Shown here one piece after another: positions 11,688-22,905 of a stretch of DNA of 64,000 nucleotides (position 1 is its first letter; each line of letters opens with the position of its first letter). The position numbers were made by a program, and so were the translations under genes. A model generated the notes under the pieces. The model had not been told where the DNA came from. It did not search any database and saw only the letters and a program-made list of their open reading frames with translations. The stretch is from Gari tellinella (lineage: Eukaryota > Mollusca > Bivalvia > Cardiida > Psammobiidae). The DNA lies in NCBI GenBank assembly GCA_922989275.2, contig OV277869.1, positions 40,098,189-40,162,188 of the forward strand, in the 5' to 3' direction.

Positions 11688-11991
11688 CAGGGCTGCCATT
11701 TCTCCGGATTTTTCCGAATTCTCCGGATTTTTAAAAAATAAATTCTCCGGATGTGGGTGTCAAACAGTTTGGATCCAGATCATACTCCACGTAAAGCGGC
11801 GTCTGATCTTGATCCAAACTGTTTGCATAGTTATGTTAGTGTCATAGATCCTGGCATCTTAAAAGTTAAAGGTTAAAGGTTAAAGGTTAAAAGTTAAAGA
11901 TTAAAGGTTAACGGTTAAAGGTAACTTTCCTAAAATCGTGCCCGAATTTTGGAAATATTAGGATTTTTATTAGCAACTTATGGTAGCCCTG
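11688..11991. mobile_element. hAT-like MITE with CAGGGCTGCCAT ends and GATC-type core
   Basis: CAGGGCTGCCATTTCTCCGG stands at the left and TTATGGTAGCCCTG at the right. CTAGTA is repeated directly outside both ends (11682-11687 and 11992-11997). The core is a palindrome with GTTTGGATCCAGATCA arms. A GGTTAAA-type heptanucleotide microsatellite lies at about 11863-11925. The sister copy at 35090-35344 has a different core. Confidence 0.75.
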
Positions 11992-12277
11992 CTAGTATGC
12001 TTAATGTTCACACAATGCCTTCACTGACATGACCTAATCAATTTAAAGCAATGATCGTTTGCTTTTTTTTCTAAAATTTAAATTACATATACTTTGACTT
12101 AATAAATATTTAAATAAAGTGAAAAACAGTTTAGATCCTAATCAAGAACACTCCACTAGTGGTGGTTTTTGTTTCTATTATTTATCAATGTAGATTGCGA
12201 GATACCTATTAATTATGCGGGTTATTCACTTTGTATCCCAAATTAATATTACACGGTGAGGAAACATATGCAGTCAG

Positions 12278-12346
12278 ACCGAAGGCTCGAAACTGGAACC
12301 TCGCGCTTACAGAGCGAGTGCTCTACCGACTGAGCCATCGTACCGT
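12278..12346 (-). tRNA. tRNA-Thr-like pseudogene or SINE head
   Basis: The minus strand reads GATGGCTCAGTCGGTAGAGC (A box), then CTCGC, a loop with TGT, then GCGCGAGG, and a B box AGTTTCGAGCC. TGT would be threonine. The anticodon stem has an extra base, and the acceptor stem does not close. Confidence 0.5.
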
Positions 12347-12404
12347 TATAAAAAAAATGTCACTTTTTAACCCACAAACTCAACTACAGAATATATATGA
12401 TACA

Positions 12405-14180
12405 TTTATAAGGGCAGTTTTATTTGTTTGTTCTGAAATAAAGAATGCTATTATTGTAGACATGTCTTGCGATAGTTTAGGCACAACTACTTATAAACGT
12501 GTTATGACAGTTTGTATTGTTATTTCTTCGACTGTAGTTCTACCATCTAAAACAGAAACAATATTATAGTATAGGTACAAATATTTACAAACGCTTAATT
12601 ATCACTGTATTAGTTATTTATTCGACTGTATATCCACCAACTAAACAGCAACACTGTTAGAGTGTTAAGGTACACATTTATATTCACAAAGTTTAACGTT
12701 AGTATTATTGTATTATATTTCTTCGACTGTAGATCTACCATCCAAAAAAGTATCACTGTTATAGTGTTTAGGTACAAGTATTAACACACGCCATTATTAT
12801 AACTGCATTAGTTATTTCTGCGACTGTAGATCTACCATCCAAAACAGTAACACTGTTATAGTATAGGTACAAATATTATCAAACAGTAACACTTTTAGAG
12901 TGTTTAGGTACAAATATAGATTAATAAAGTTTATTATTATTACTGTATTTTATTTCTTCGACTCTAGATCTATCATCTAAAACAGTAACACTTTTATAGT
13001 GTTTAGGTACAAGTATTAACAAGCGTTATTATTATTACTATATTAGTTATTTCTTCGACTTTATTATCAACCAACAAAACAGTAACACTTTCATAGTGTT
13101 TAGGTACAAATATTACCACTCCTATTTACTGTATAAGTTTTTTTTCGACTGTAGTTTCAACCAACTTAGCAGTAACACTTTTAAAGTGTTTAGGTACAAG
13201 TATTAACAAACGTTATTATTATTACTGTAGAAGTTATTTCTTCGACTGTAGTTCAACCGACTAAACAATTACACTTTTAGAGTGTTTAGGTACAAATATA
13301 TATTAACAAAGTTTAGCGTTATTATTATTATTGTATCTTATTTCTTCGACTGTAGATCTACCATTCAAAACAAGAACACTGTTATAGTATTATGGTACAA
13401 GTATTAACAAATGTTATATAGAGGATAATTGGTTTTTTTTCAGTATAAGATCGAAATTTAATCCATTGAGTGAACATCAGTCGATATATTGTCACGAGTG
13501 GCGAAGCCACGAGTGAAAATATAACAGTCTGATGTTCACAAATTGGATTAAATTCGATCTTATACTGAAAAAATATAATTATTCTATTTATTTATGCTTT
13601 TAAGCCACTTTTTAAACAAAATTGTTCGACAATTGTGAAAGCGAAAGTACATGATTTACCCCGTGTTGAGCCCCAAGTTTACATCGAACACATTAACGAA
13701 ACAGTTTCCCGTATGATGATGTCACTTATTTATCATTTGACGTCATCCGAATTACGTCGTTGCTCCCGATTTTGGATTCGTATTCTTCCGTTTAGTGGTT
13801 CGCGACAAATCGGACTGCCGGAATTTAACGATAAGACACGATTGACTACGATTTTGGGGAGCCCTACGGGGAAAATTAATAATAAAAGCGCGCGTGGCGA
13901 TAATCCCACTGATTAAAGCAGTGAAATTATCAAGTGGTAATCCACTGCTATTTCGTGGTAATCCACCGAAAAGTATAAATAAATTATTATTACTGTATTA
14001 GTTATTTCTTCGACTATAGTTCAACCAACTAAACAGTAACACTATTATATGGTTTAGGTACAAATATTAACACACGTTATTAAAATTACTGTACAAGTTA
14101 TTTATTCGACTGTGGTTCAACCAACTAAACAGTAATACTGTTATAGTGTTTAGGTACAAATATTAACAAACGTTAATATG
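12405..14180. repeat. Satellite array of ~95 bp monomers
   Basis: The monomer contains 'ttatttcttcgactgtag', 'aaacagtaacac' and 'gtgtttaggtacaa'. The last block recurs near 12570, 12660, 12760, 12857, 12900, 13000, 13097, 13184, 13283, 13384, 14051 and 14148. A further monomer resumes at 14944-14990. Two unrelated elements interrupt the array. Confidence 0.85.
13424..13978. mobile_element. Element inserted in the ~95 bp satellite
   Basis: Monomers stop and resume around this segment. It begins with a hairpin whose arms are TTCAGTATAAGATCGAA (about 13439) and the inverse (about 13553). The remainder (13600-13920) is GC-richer, with an unrecognised 93-codon ORF that probably means nothing. Confidence 0.65.
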
Positions 14181-14199
14181 TATTTAGGCTTTGCCTATG

Positions 14200-14943
14200 G
14201 ACGGAAAAAAGCAAAATTATACTAATGAAAACGGAATAGATCTATCACCAGTGTGTGATCAGCGCTCTTGTATCAGTTCGTTGTGTATTCCAGATCACAC
14301 TCGAGGCTACGCCTCTCGTGACTGAGATCTGGATTACACAACCGACTCGAACTTTTATTATATACCTAAATTGTTTGGGACAATATCTATATGTTGTTAA
14401 ACCAAATAATCAAATAGATTTATAAGCACCCGTGTATACAATGTTAAAAGTTAAAACTCCCCAGTACACCTATAATGCAATCTGAAACTATTTTTGGATG
14501 TCATATGACCACAAATAATGACGTCATTATTTTTATTGATGGCGTACTGGTAATCCGTTATTTTTATCGGTTCGATTGAGAAGTAGATTTTTGTAAATAA
14601 CGTTCATTTAAGCGTTTAAGGGTATGAATTGAACTGTTTGAAGCTTTGTCCTTTGGAGAAAATCATCTCAAGTGAGGGTTGGGGGTTATTCATGCTTAAA
14701 ATGGTTTAAAAATAGCACCGAAATCGGGAATTCCGAAACGTCACGCACAACTCTTCGTAAAAGCCGTGACGTCATCATCCAATATGTCAGCCCCCATGTT
14801 TTGTAGTTGCCTAGTTTTGAGGAAATTATTCACGCGCAAATCAAACACTTTTCAAAGTCTGCCAGTGATTGAATAAAATTGGAATACCTTTGATTTTATC
14901 ATGCATTACGTAAGAACGGAAAAAAGGCAAGCCTTTTTTCCGT
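14200..14943. mobile_element. Second element inserted in the satellite
   Basis: ACGGAAAAAAGC near the left and its inverse GCCTTTTTTCCGT at the right bound about 740 bp. The interior holds a foldback around 14250-14345 (GTGTGATCAG, CCAGATCACAC, GAGATCTGGATTACAC). No ORF is supported. Confidence 0.6.
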
Positions 14944-15057
14944 ATTATTATTACTGTATTAGTTATTTCTTCGACTGTGATTCCACCAACTCAAACATCT
15001 ATAAACGTGAATATGTTTCATTCAATTAAAGTTGAGAACACGTACTAAATTTCTGTT

Positions 15058-15175
15058 TAACGCATGTGTGGCTGACACCATCTAACAGGGACAAGGAACA
15101 GTGTAGATTCTGATAAGGCGCCGCATTATGCGGAGTCTGATCAGAATCTACACTATTCGCCGATAGAAATTTCAA
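15058..15175. repeat. P5-like hairpin
   Basis: The palindrome GTGTAGATTCTGATAAGGCG against GGAGTCTGATCAGAATCTAC lies at about 15101-15156. The GTGTAGAT...ATCTACAC arms are those of family P5. Confidence 0.6.
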
Positions 15176-15389
15176 TATAAAATAAGACGGAAATGGAACT
15201 TTAGATCAGGAACCCCTCATATAAAATATGGAATGACCCTTATTCCTATATATACATGTAAGCATGGAAAAAATCCACTTGGCATTAATGGGTTAAACCT
15301 AGATTGAAGCGCTTAATACAATGATATTTAAAAAATGACAATCTGTTTTAACACGATGCCATCCTAGTAACAAGTGTAGTTGTCCTTAA

Positions 15390-15625
15390 ACCTTCCATGA
15401 TCAAATTAATCGTGAGGTTTTTACCCGTTAACCGCCATATTGTCGTCTGCTTTAATAAAGCTGTCTGCAATATATTTCCAAAGTTAGATTTCAGGCAGTA
15501 TGACTGAAGAAAACAATATCAATCAGTTTAGATCCAGATCTGACGCGTGTAACGCGGCGTCTGATTAGGATCAAAACTGTTTGCAACGCGCTTCTAGGCA
15601 TCATTGAAAGTGAAAGGGTAAACAG
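15390..15625. mobile_element. MITE family P4 copy
   Basis: It carries CCATGATCAAATTAATCG, 'tgtcgtctgcttt' and a palindrome CAGTTTAGATCCAGATCTGA against TCTGATTAGGATC. It ends in a GTGAAAGGGTAAA tail. Confidence 0.65.
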
Positions 15626-16261
15626 TCACATGTTACGAGTAAACTAAGTCTTGAACTATGCAAAGAGTGTACTCTTCGACTAGAATGTTCCAGAGTGATC
15701 AAACAAAAGGTTACACGGCAGCTGATCTGGATACAAACTGATTGTCATACAAAACCAATGTTAAGGATAAATGCATTTGTTAAGAAGAGAATAACGTCTT
15801 TTCTACTAAAAAATGAATTTTGTTTGATATTGTAATAAACAAATGGATTAGTGAAGTATATTAAAGCCGCATTGTGATTTTGGGATACCTGCCTAAAACG
15901 GTTGTTTGGGATCCCATTTGAAGTACATAGTACGTGATTCTTCCACGAAAACGGCTTTATCTATGAAATTCGCGTTTTAGTTTTTTTTTAATTTATGGAT
16001 ATTATATCCAGAAAAGAGTTTAACCATGTGAATGGAAAGAAGGACAACTCTGTAAATACAGGGCTCCAGATAACGGAAGTATTTCGAAAACTGAAATCTT
16101 TATTTTTGCTTTTAAACCCAATGGTGTCATACTCATTAAAAGTGTCTCCAAGAGACGGTTTAATCAGTAGTAACACCATAGCATTCGGTGCTGAAATGAG
16201 TGAGAAAATGTTAGATTAGTTCAGATTACTCCCGCTTACATGTGTATCTGGAGCATCTGGT

Positions 16262-16500
16262 TAACCCTTATTCTGCTGCACAGACGTCTGCTTTGACATT
16301 GTCGTCTGCAAAATTTGTTCAGTTTAGATTTATGCATTGTTTTAATTAAACAAACCTTTAGACGAATGTCAAACAGTTTGGATCCAGATGAGACGCCGCG
16401 TTACGCGGCGTCTTTCTAGATTCAATCAGTTTGTAAACTCTGTAAAGTTACGACCAGTAGGCACAGGTTTAAACACTATGAGATCCAGTCAAAACGTGTA
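16262..16500. mobile_element. MITE family P4 copy
   Basis: Starts TTAACCCTTATTCTGC, with the perfect inner palindrome GACGCCGCGTTACGCGGCGTC at about 16391-16411 flanked by GTTTGGATCCAGATG. The right end is unclear. Confidence 0.6.
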
Positions 16501-16549
16501 AATATTATTCACGGTGGGTAAGCGATTAAAAAATTACGGATAATCTATA

Positions 16550-17678
16550 CGTTGAGCTTGCTGAAAATGACTGTTTCAGCCTTGTCCGCTATCTAACTCA
16601 ATCACTTCTTTTTGGATCTTCACCAAACTTGCTACAAATGTTTATTAGTATAGATTCTAGGTCAGGTTTAATAACAAGCAAAACCGCATGAGGCATGTCT
16701 GAGTTATTGCCCTTGAATAATTAAAAAATGACTATTTCAGCATTTTCTGCTCTCTAAAACAAACACTTGTTATTGGATATTCACCAAACTTGCTGACAAT
16801 GTGTATTGGTATTAAATCTAGGTCAAGAAAAAAATTCGAATACAGTTGAATGAAAATCCTTCAAGAGGTAGACATGGAGTGCTCATTTATTACTTAACTT
16901 ATTACCAACACGACTAGGATGAAGCACATGCAACCATAGACCAAATATTTGGCTAAACTAGAATAAAAACTGGTCCTTTTACAGAGTGGACAGGGCAAAA
17001 ATAAGGATAAAATAGCAAAAATTTACAAATTGAAGAACCATAACTCCAACATGCCTTCGGCGATTTGGGTATTTATAGAACTGGACCAAGATTTTATACA
17101 AATATTATTTTCAGTAAATTTGGTGAAGATCCAATTAAAACTGTTTGAGTCAGAAAGCTGACAAGGCTTAAGTAGTCAATTTTTAGTCATTCAATGGCAA
17201 TAACTCCAACATACCTTGTGCGATTTTGGTAGTTAAGATGATTGACCTAGATTTTATATTAATAAACATTTTCAACAAGTTTGGTGAATATTTGATAAAA
17301 ACTGCATGTGTTAGAAAGCAAAAAATGCTGAAACATTCATTTTAAATACTTAAAGGGCAAAACCTCAGACATGCCACCTGCGATGTTTGTAATAATCAAA
17401 CTAGACCTAAATTTTATATAATTAAACATTTTCAGCAAGTTTAGTGAATATCCGATAAAAACAGTCATCTTTTATTATTAAACAGGTAATAACTCAGATA
17501 TACCTTATGCGATTTTAGTAGTAATCAAACTTAATCTTAATTTTATATTAGTAAACATTTTCAGCAAGTTTGGTAAAGATCCAATAAAGCGTATTTGTGT
17601 TAGAGAGCAAAACTTGCTGAAAACAGTCATTTTTGAATGCATAAAGGGCAAAAACTCAGATATGCCACATGCGATTTT
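16550..17678. repeat. Tandem repeat, units of ~130-162 bp, in two inverted blocks
   Basis: Left of about 16860 the units read 'caccaaacttgct'. Right of it they are inverted ('agcaagtttggtgaa'). Units are seen at about 16625, 16787, 17108, 17270, 17428 and 17558. The array continues at 21181-21475 beyond the Naiad element, which therefore inserted into it. Confidence 0.8.
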
Positions 17679-17682
17679 AACT

Positions 17683-20434
17683 TGAAAAGCACCAGGTTGT
17701 GGTATCCAGTATGTTGGGCAAACCGGTCGTCCTCTCAAAACTAGGTTTAATGAACATCTTCGTACTTGTAGGAACAAAACACTGAGGAACTTTCTGTATC
17801 AACATTTTCGGAAATCTGGACATGGATTAGATTTTATTTCAATTCAACCTGTTGAACATATTACGTATGATATAAATACTACTAATAGTTTCAAATGTAA
17901 GGCTAGATTTATAACGGAATTAAAATGGATTAAAAATGTACAGACACCCTTTCCTTTAGGCTTGAATGATAATATATACCAATCTGGCAATATTTCTAAA
18001 GAACCTTCAATTGATATTTTTCCGATCTATTCTACACGAAAGCGTAAATCTAGATCACATGGTATTCGTATAAATGGAAATATTAAACGTAAATCACGTC
18101 AGTCGATGTCTATTACAGATTTGCATAATCTGCTGTTACATTCTGGTAAACATAAAATGCTTTCTCGGCTTTCTTCGTTGTCATTGTCGTCTTTAAAAGA
18201 TATTGACGACAAGGCTGATGGAATAATTTTACGCACAGATCCTCTGTATTATACTGCAGGTTTAATACAAAGTTATACTCAGCATGTTCTTAGACCTCAT
18301 ATTGATTCTTTAAACGATCACAAAAGATATTTCATTAAGGTCCCTTTTATAAATAAAGGTATTGATTTCATAGATTTACAAATTATTCTCCGTAACAAAA
18401 ATGTGATGTATGCTATTCCAAATTATTTCAAAAATCTTGAACCACCTATTATTTGTTATAAGTATAATAAATCTGTTAGAGGGTTAATTGTTAACTACAA
18501 TAAAATTGTTTCTGATCTTAAAATTCTCGAAAACACACCAGATACATGAGACTGTACCTCTTCTAAATTCTGTTACGCTCCAGTGGGTCATATAATAACT
18601 GGCAATTTTGATATCATTAAAGATAAACGCATTAGAGCGCTTTTGAGTAAGGGACCTAAATTTAGATTACCTGCCTTAATTGATTTCGATACTTGTCGCA
18701 ATCATATTTCTGAAGCTTTGAATAAGTATAGTACCAACTGGTGCCGTAGAGAACATGCTGAAAATGACGCTCTTACAAAATGGAAAGAATTAATTTTTGA
18801 TATTATCGATACCCGGATTTCGTTCTATTTATCCAATAACCATATTTTACCACCTAAACCTAAATTTAACATTCGTCACTTAAAGAAGGGCATACAAGAC
18901 TTTCATTCCAAATATGTACTCGTTCCTGCAGACAAAACATCCAATAATGTAATAATTGTATGACGATTACATTATGTTGATACTTTAAACCAGGAACTTG
19001 TGAATACCAATTCCTATACAACGACTAATTTAACGGAGCATAATGTAGTATCTGATCATCTTGATACTTGTAAACTATTAAAAGCTGACGTCAACATTAC
19101 ATGTCATAAACTTCCTACTGTGTACTGGATACCAAAACTCCACAAAACACCATATAAGTCTCGTTTTATTGCGTATTCAAGTGCATGTACTACTACTAAG
19201 CTTTCCAAACTTTTGACATCGTCTTTAATTAAAATCAAAGAACATGTTCAAAGGTATTGTGACAAGACTTACGAAAATTCTAGACTTAATCTGTTTTGGT
19301 CTATCAAAAACTCGAATGAAATTGTGACGAAGCTTGAACATAGAAAATACCAAGCTTGCAATATTAGTACGTATGACTTTTCAACACTATATACTACCTT
19401 ACCTCATAATTTAATAAAAGCTAAACTTATACAACTTATTGAAAAGACTTTTGCCAGAGAAAGGAAACACTTTCTGGCGTGTAATACTGATCGTGCATTT
19501 TTTACAAATGACACGGTTAAGCATTTCACTATGTGGACTTGCACCGATGTCTGTAAATCACTATCATTTCTTCTGGATAATATTTATGTACGTTTTGGGA
19601 GTACCATATACCGCCAAGTGATTGGTATCCCTATGGGTACAAACTGTGCGCCCCTTGTCGCAGACCTTTTTTTGTACTGTTATGAGAGGGACTTTATGCT
19701 AAGTCTAAAACCTGATACACAGGCAGATATGATCGAAGCCTTTAACAACACATCGCGCTATCTAGATGATATTTTTAATATAGACAACCCATTTTTTGAT
19801 ACGTTGTTTCCTTTTACTTACCCAAAAGAATTACGCCTTAATAAAACAAACGAGTCAAATTTATCGGCACCATTTTTAGATTTGGATCTTTTAATAAATA
19901 ACGGAATTGTTTCTTCTAAGATTTACGATAAACGAGATGATTTTGATTTTAGTATTGTAAACTATCCTCATCTAGATGGCGATGTTCCCCGTTCTACATC
20001 TTACGGGGTTTATATTTCACAACTTATTCGTTTTGCTAGGGCTTGTACCTCTGTTGAGGACTTCCACATTCGTAATAAAACTATTACTGAAAAGCTTCTT
20101 AAACAGGGGTACAGATTTCATAAACTTCGTAAAACATTTTCTTAATTCTTTTATAGAAATCTTCCTCTCATTAACAAGTATAAATGTAACTTAAAGTCTT
20201 TTCTGCGGCAAGGTATTTCACATCCGGAGTTTAATGGTGATGTGATTTACAGACTTCGTAAGATTCTTGGACATATGCATTTTCAAAACCTATTTGTGAA
20301 ACGTATTAGATTTTTCCTAAGAAAAGGATTATGATCCAACTATATTGCTGCGCACTTCACGTTTGGTTATCGATCAATCTACAATTGATAACTATGCTTT
20401 CCTCTTTGGTTGTTCGACGACAGACAGGGCTTAG
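17683..20434 (+). pseudogene. Naiad GIY-YIG endonuclease / reverse transcriptase with in-frame TGA codons
   Basis: One reading frame runs from 17683 to 20331. It contains a GIY-YIG start (GCGIQYVGQTGRPLKTRF, with FNEH, QHF and SGHG supplying histidines), the junction region, and the RT. RT motifs are YDFSTLYTTLPH (motif A), GIPMGTNCAPLVADLF (motif B) and RYLDD near 19760 (catalytic). The frame is crossed by TGA at 17683, 18547 and 18961. Each sits where the family has cysteine: the first Cys of the endonuclease pair, the first Cys of the CxC motif (TGA-Asp-Cys) and the NNVIIV-x-RLHYVDTL site. This fits selenocysteine, known in clam Naiads. True damage is a TAA at 20143, where a sense codon is expected, and a one-base shift near 20328; the correct frame then runs to TAG at 20432. 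This copy is probably dead, from a selenoprotein-coding lineage. Confidence 0.8.
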
Positions 20435-20525
20435 CACTACACGATGATGTATCTCTAAAGCCGTCCTTAACCGGGAGAGTTATGTCGGATTTTCGTGCTT
20501 TGGTTTTTCTCTCCCTCTCTGTCGT
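20417..20525 (+). promoter_or_regulatory. Candidate SECIS element
   Basis: An outer stem pairs 20417-20429 with 20513-20525, 12 of 13 positions. Inside, CACG (20440-20443) pairs with CGTG (20494-20497), ATGA is at 20444-20447 and GGAT at 20487-20490. Stem 448-456 can pair with 476-484. AAA at 457-459 comes next, then a small CCG/CGG helix. The order matches a type 2 SECIS. The 3' side has 2-3 extra bases next to the core, so the fold is not ideal. It begins inside the last codons of the ORF. Confidence 0.5.
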
Positions 20526-20959
20526 ACCCTAAACCCTCCCATGTCTTACAGTTACTCGTAACTACAGACTATTCGCTTGAGTACAATTTGACCGTTGCCA
20601 TAGTGGGTTATTTTTAACACGGGCTTGAATGTTTAATTTTTTCCCGTGTTACTAATAATCCTGTCAGAGAATTTTGTTAGATGTTTTACATGTATTTACT
20701 TACTGTGCTGGCGGTCTTTTTTATTGTAAGGTTGTGGAACAGGGTTTATATTTTATGTACACTGTTCGTCTTTATAGGTGAATATAGGAGATAGGTGTGA
20801 GGTTGGGCGCCCCTAAACCCAGGTTTAACCCCCCCAGTGGTTGTTAATGGTTAATTTATAATTAATTATTGATTGCTGCTGACCGTACCAAGGCGGGCTC
20901 CTATGTTCACTTTGCTTTATGTTTGTTTTGCGTATTGTTTTCTGTTTGGATTGTGTGAT

Positions 20960-21098
<139 letters not shown>

Positions 21099-21786
21099 TA
21101 TGGTATGGATATGTGTGTGTTCTGCTTTAGAGATAGGTGTATTGTTTGTGTTGCGTTTCCTGCTTGAGTCTTCTTTCGTATTTATTAGTAATAATCAAAC
21201 TATACCTACATTTTATATGAATAAATATTTTCAGCATGTTTAGTGAATATCCGATAAAAACGGTTAGTTTTAGAGTGCAAAAATGGCTGAAACAGTCATT
21301 TTTTATTAATTTACAGGCAATACCTCAAAAATACCGTATGCGATTTTTGTAGCAATCAAACTAAACCTTGATTTTATATCAATGAACATTTTCAGCAAGT
21401 TTGTGGAAGATCGGATAAAAATATTCGAATTAGAGAGCGGACAAAAAAGTGTGATAGTCTAACTGACTGATGGATGGACGGGCGAAAGAATATACGGTTG
21501 CACACGGTGAAGTTTCTTCCGGCTGTATCACGTGATACTAAGCCGTGTGGTAATGTTTATTTCAGACGTTCTATGTTCGGTTTGTTATGATTTTAAATCG
21601 CCCTTTGTTGGTGATTTAGGTCCGTCTTCATCATTTCATAGATCAGTTTGGCCCATAAGAATGTTCAAACATTATTATTAACCGGTATTGTATTTCAGAC
21701 ATTAAGAAAAGGTCTGAAAACACAATGGGACTTTTACTTATTATCCAATTACCTGTTTTTAAATTTGAAACAAAAGTGACCACCTA

Positions 21787-21985
21787 AAGCAGGTTGAAAT
21801 TAAAGCAGAATGTGCCTTAAGGCACATTCTGGTTTACTTTCAGCCTGCTTGAAGCTATCATCTGCTAGGAAAAAGAAAACACTTCTTATGATATATTTTA
21901 ATGGCTATATATATTGGAACTATTGTCTTAAGTGGAGGAATAAATTAGAGGCGTAAAAAGGTGTATTTATGGGGTAATGGGTTAA
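21787..21985. mobile_element. MITE family P1 copy ending beside a lectin C splice donor
   Basis: The near-perfect hairpin AAAGCAGAATGTGCCTTA / TAAGGCACATTCTG at 21787-21853 is followed by the P1 right block and the end GGTAATGGGTTAA. That end is about 12 bp from the exon 2 donor at 21998. The left terminal repeat was not located. Confidence 0.7.
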
Positions 21986-21998
21986 ATAGCTCACTTAC

Positions 21999-22165
21999 TA
22001 TCAATGCGGTAGTACAAATTTTTACTCGTCATAGTTTGAACACTACTGTATGGAAAGTCCAATGGGTTCCTGTTGTTCATTTCGCACGTGCCATTGCTAG
22101 GGGTGAAGTTAACCGACCTACATTTATCATCATTATAGCACTGTATGCAGCATTCCGTCGGTGAC
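21999..22165 (-). CDS. Lectin gene C, exon 2: PAN/apple-like module
   Basis: A 167 bp internal exon encoding a cysteine-rich module with ECCIQCYNDDKCRSVNF, SNGTCEMNNRNPLDFP and TMTSKNLYYRID. The CC-x2-C-x5-C spacing and the CE core fit a short PAN/apple-like domain, which mediates protein or carbohydrate contacts (family knowledge). The acceptor is AACTTGTAG before GTCACC (phase 2) and the donor is ATA before GTAAGTGAG (phase 1). Exons of the same length and phase occur in genes B (35772-35938) and A (51460-51625). Confidence 0.75.
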
Positions 22166-22762
22166 CTACAAGTTAATATTTTTGCGAAAGAGTAAATGTG
22201 AATACATGTACGTTATATTTTTATATATTGGATGAAATTTAAATGCAATAGCGATCAATCAACGTAGCAATAACACATTGTTCCTGATATTACGCTGACA
22301 ATACTAAATGTTTTTGATTGATTAATAGTGGTAGACAATTTTATGCCTATTCAGACACCGAGTATCACCAAATCTAAAACTGAACTTGCTCTAAATGGTT
22401 TCCGATAGATATGAGAATTTTGATACACACGCATTTATTGGGAACAAAAAAGTGAACTTACCCATCTCTACTTGTATCATCTGTTTCACCATATGAGCCC
22501 AGTAGATTCTTCCAAGATAATATTTTTTAATATTCCATCTTTATGTACATGAAAGTGTTGCCAGGTCTAAAATTTCATTGTTTTTGTTTTACATCGAAAG
22601 TCCTACCAGCAAACATTGTAGAACCTTAACAGACGCCGCAATATGCGGCGTCCGATCAAAGTCCACACTGTTTGTCTCGGTCCCCTTTTGTGTTACGCTA
22701 GGTACCACCGGTTTAAGCGCGAGCAAAGGAAGCCAAAATAATGTCCATTGATCCATACTAAC

Positions 22763-22905
22763 CTGCTTGTGACAGTTCTGTACGTATGATCAAAAGAAGA
22801 ACTTTTGTTTCTCGCAAACAACCCGCTTGAGGAGGAAGTACTGTTCGACACTTTTATAAGGTTAATTAGAATAAAAACTTGTATGTCTCTTGTAGTTACC
22901 GCCAT
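22763..22905 (-). CDS. Lectin gene C, exon 1: signal peptide
   Basis: It begins at an ATG and encodes MAVTTRDIQVFILINLIKVS as a hydrophobic leader, followed by a Ser-rich linker and FDHTYRTVTSR. The donor AGCAG/GTTAGTATGG gives phase 2, which the exon 2 acceptor matches (AG plus G makes the Arg codon). Gene B exon 1 aligns with it along its whole length. The leader is only moderately hydrophobic, but its position and conservation in all three genes support a secretion signal. Confidence 0.75.

Noticed and set aside
12405..14180. Possible CRISPR-like array
   Set aside because: It has ~95 bp diverged tandem monomers without a short constant repeat and variable spacers, in a eukaryotic intron.
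18547..18963. Reading the TGA codons of the Naiad element as plain nonsense mutations
   Set aside because: All three are TGA at positions where relatives have cysteine, and the frame is otherwise open. The TAA at 20143 was kept as true damage.
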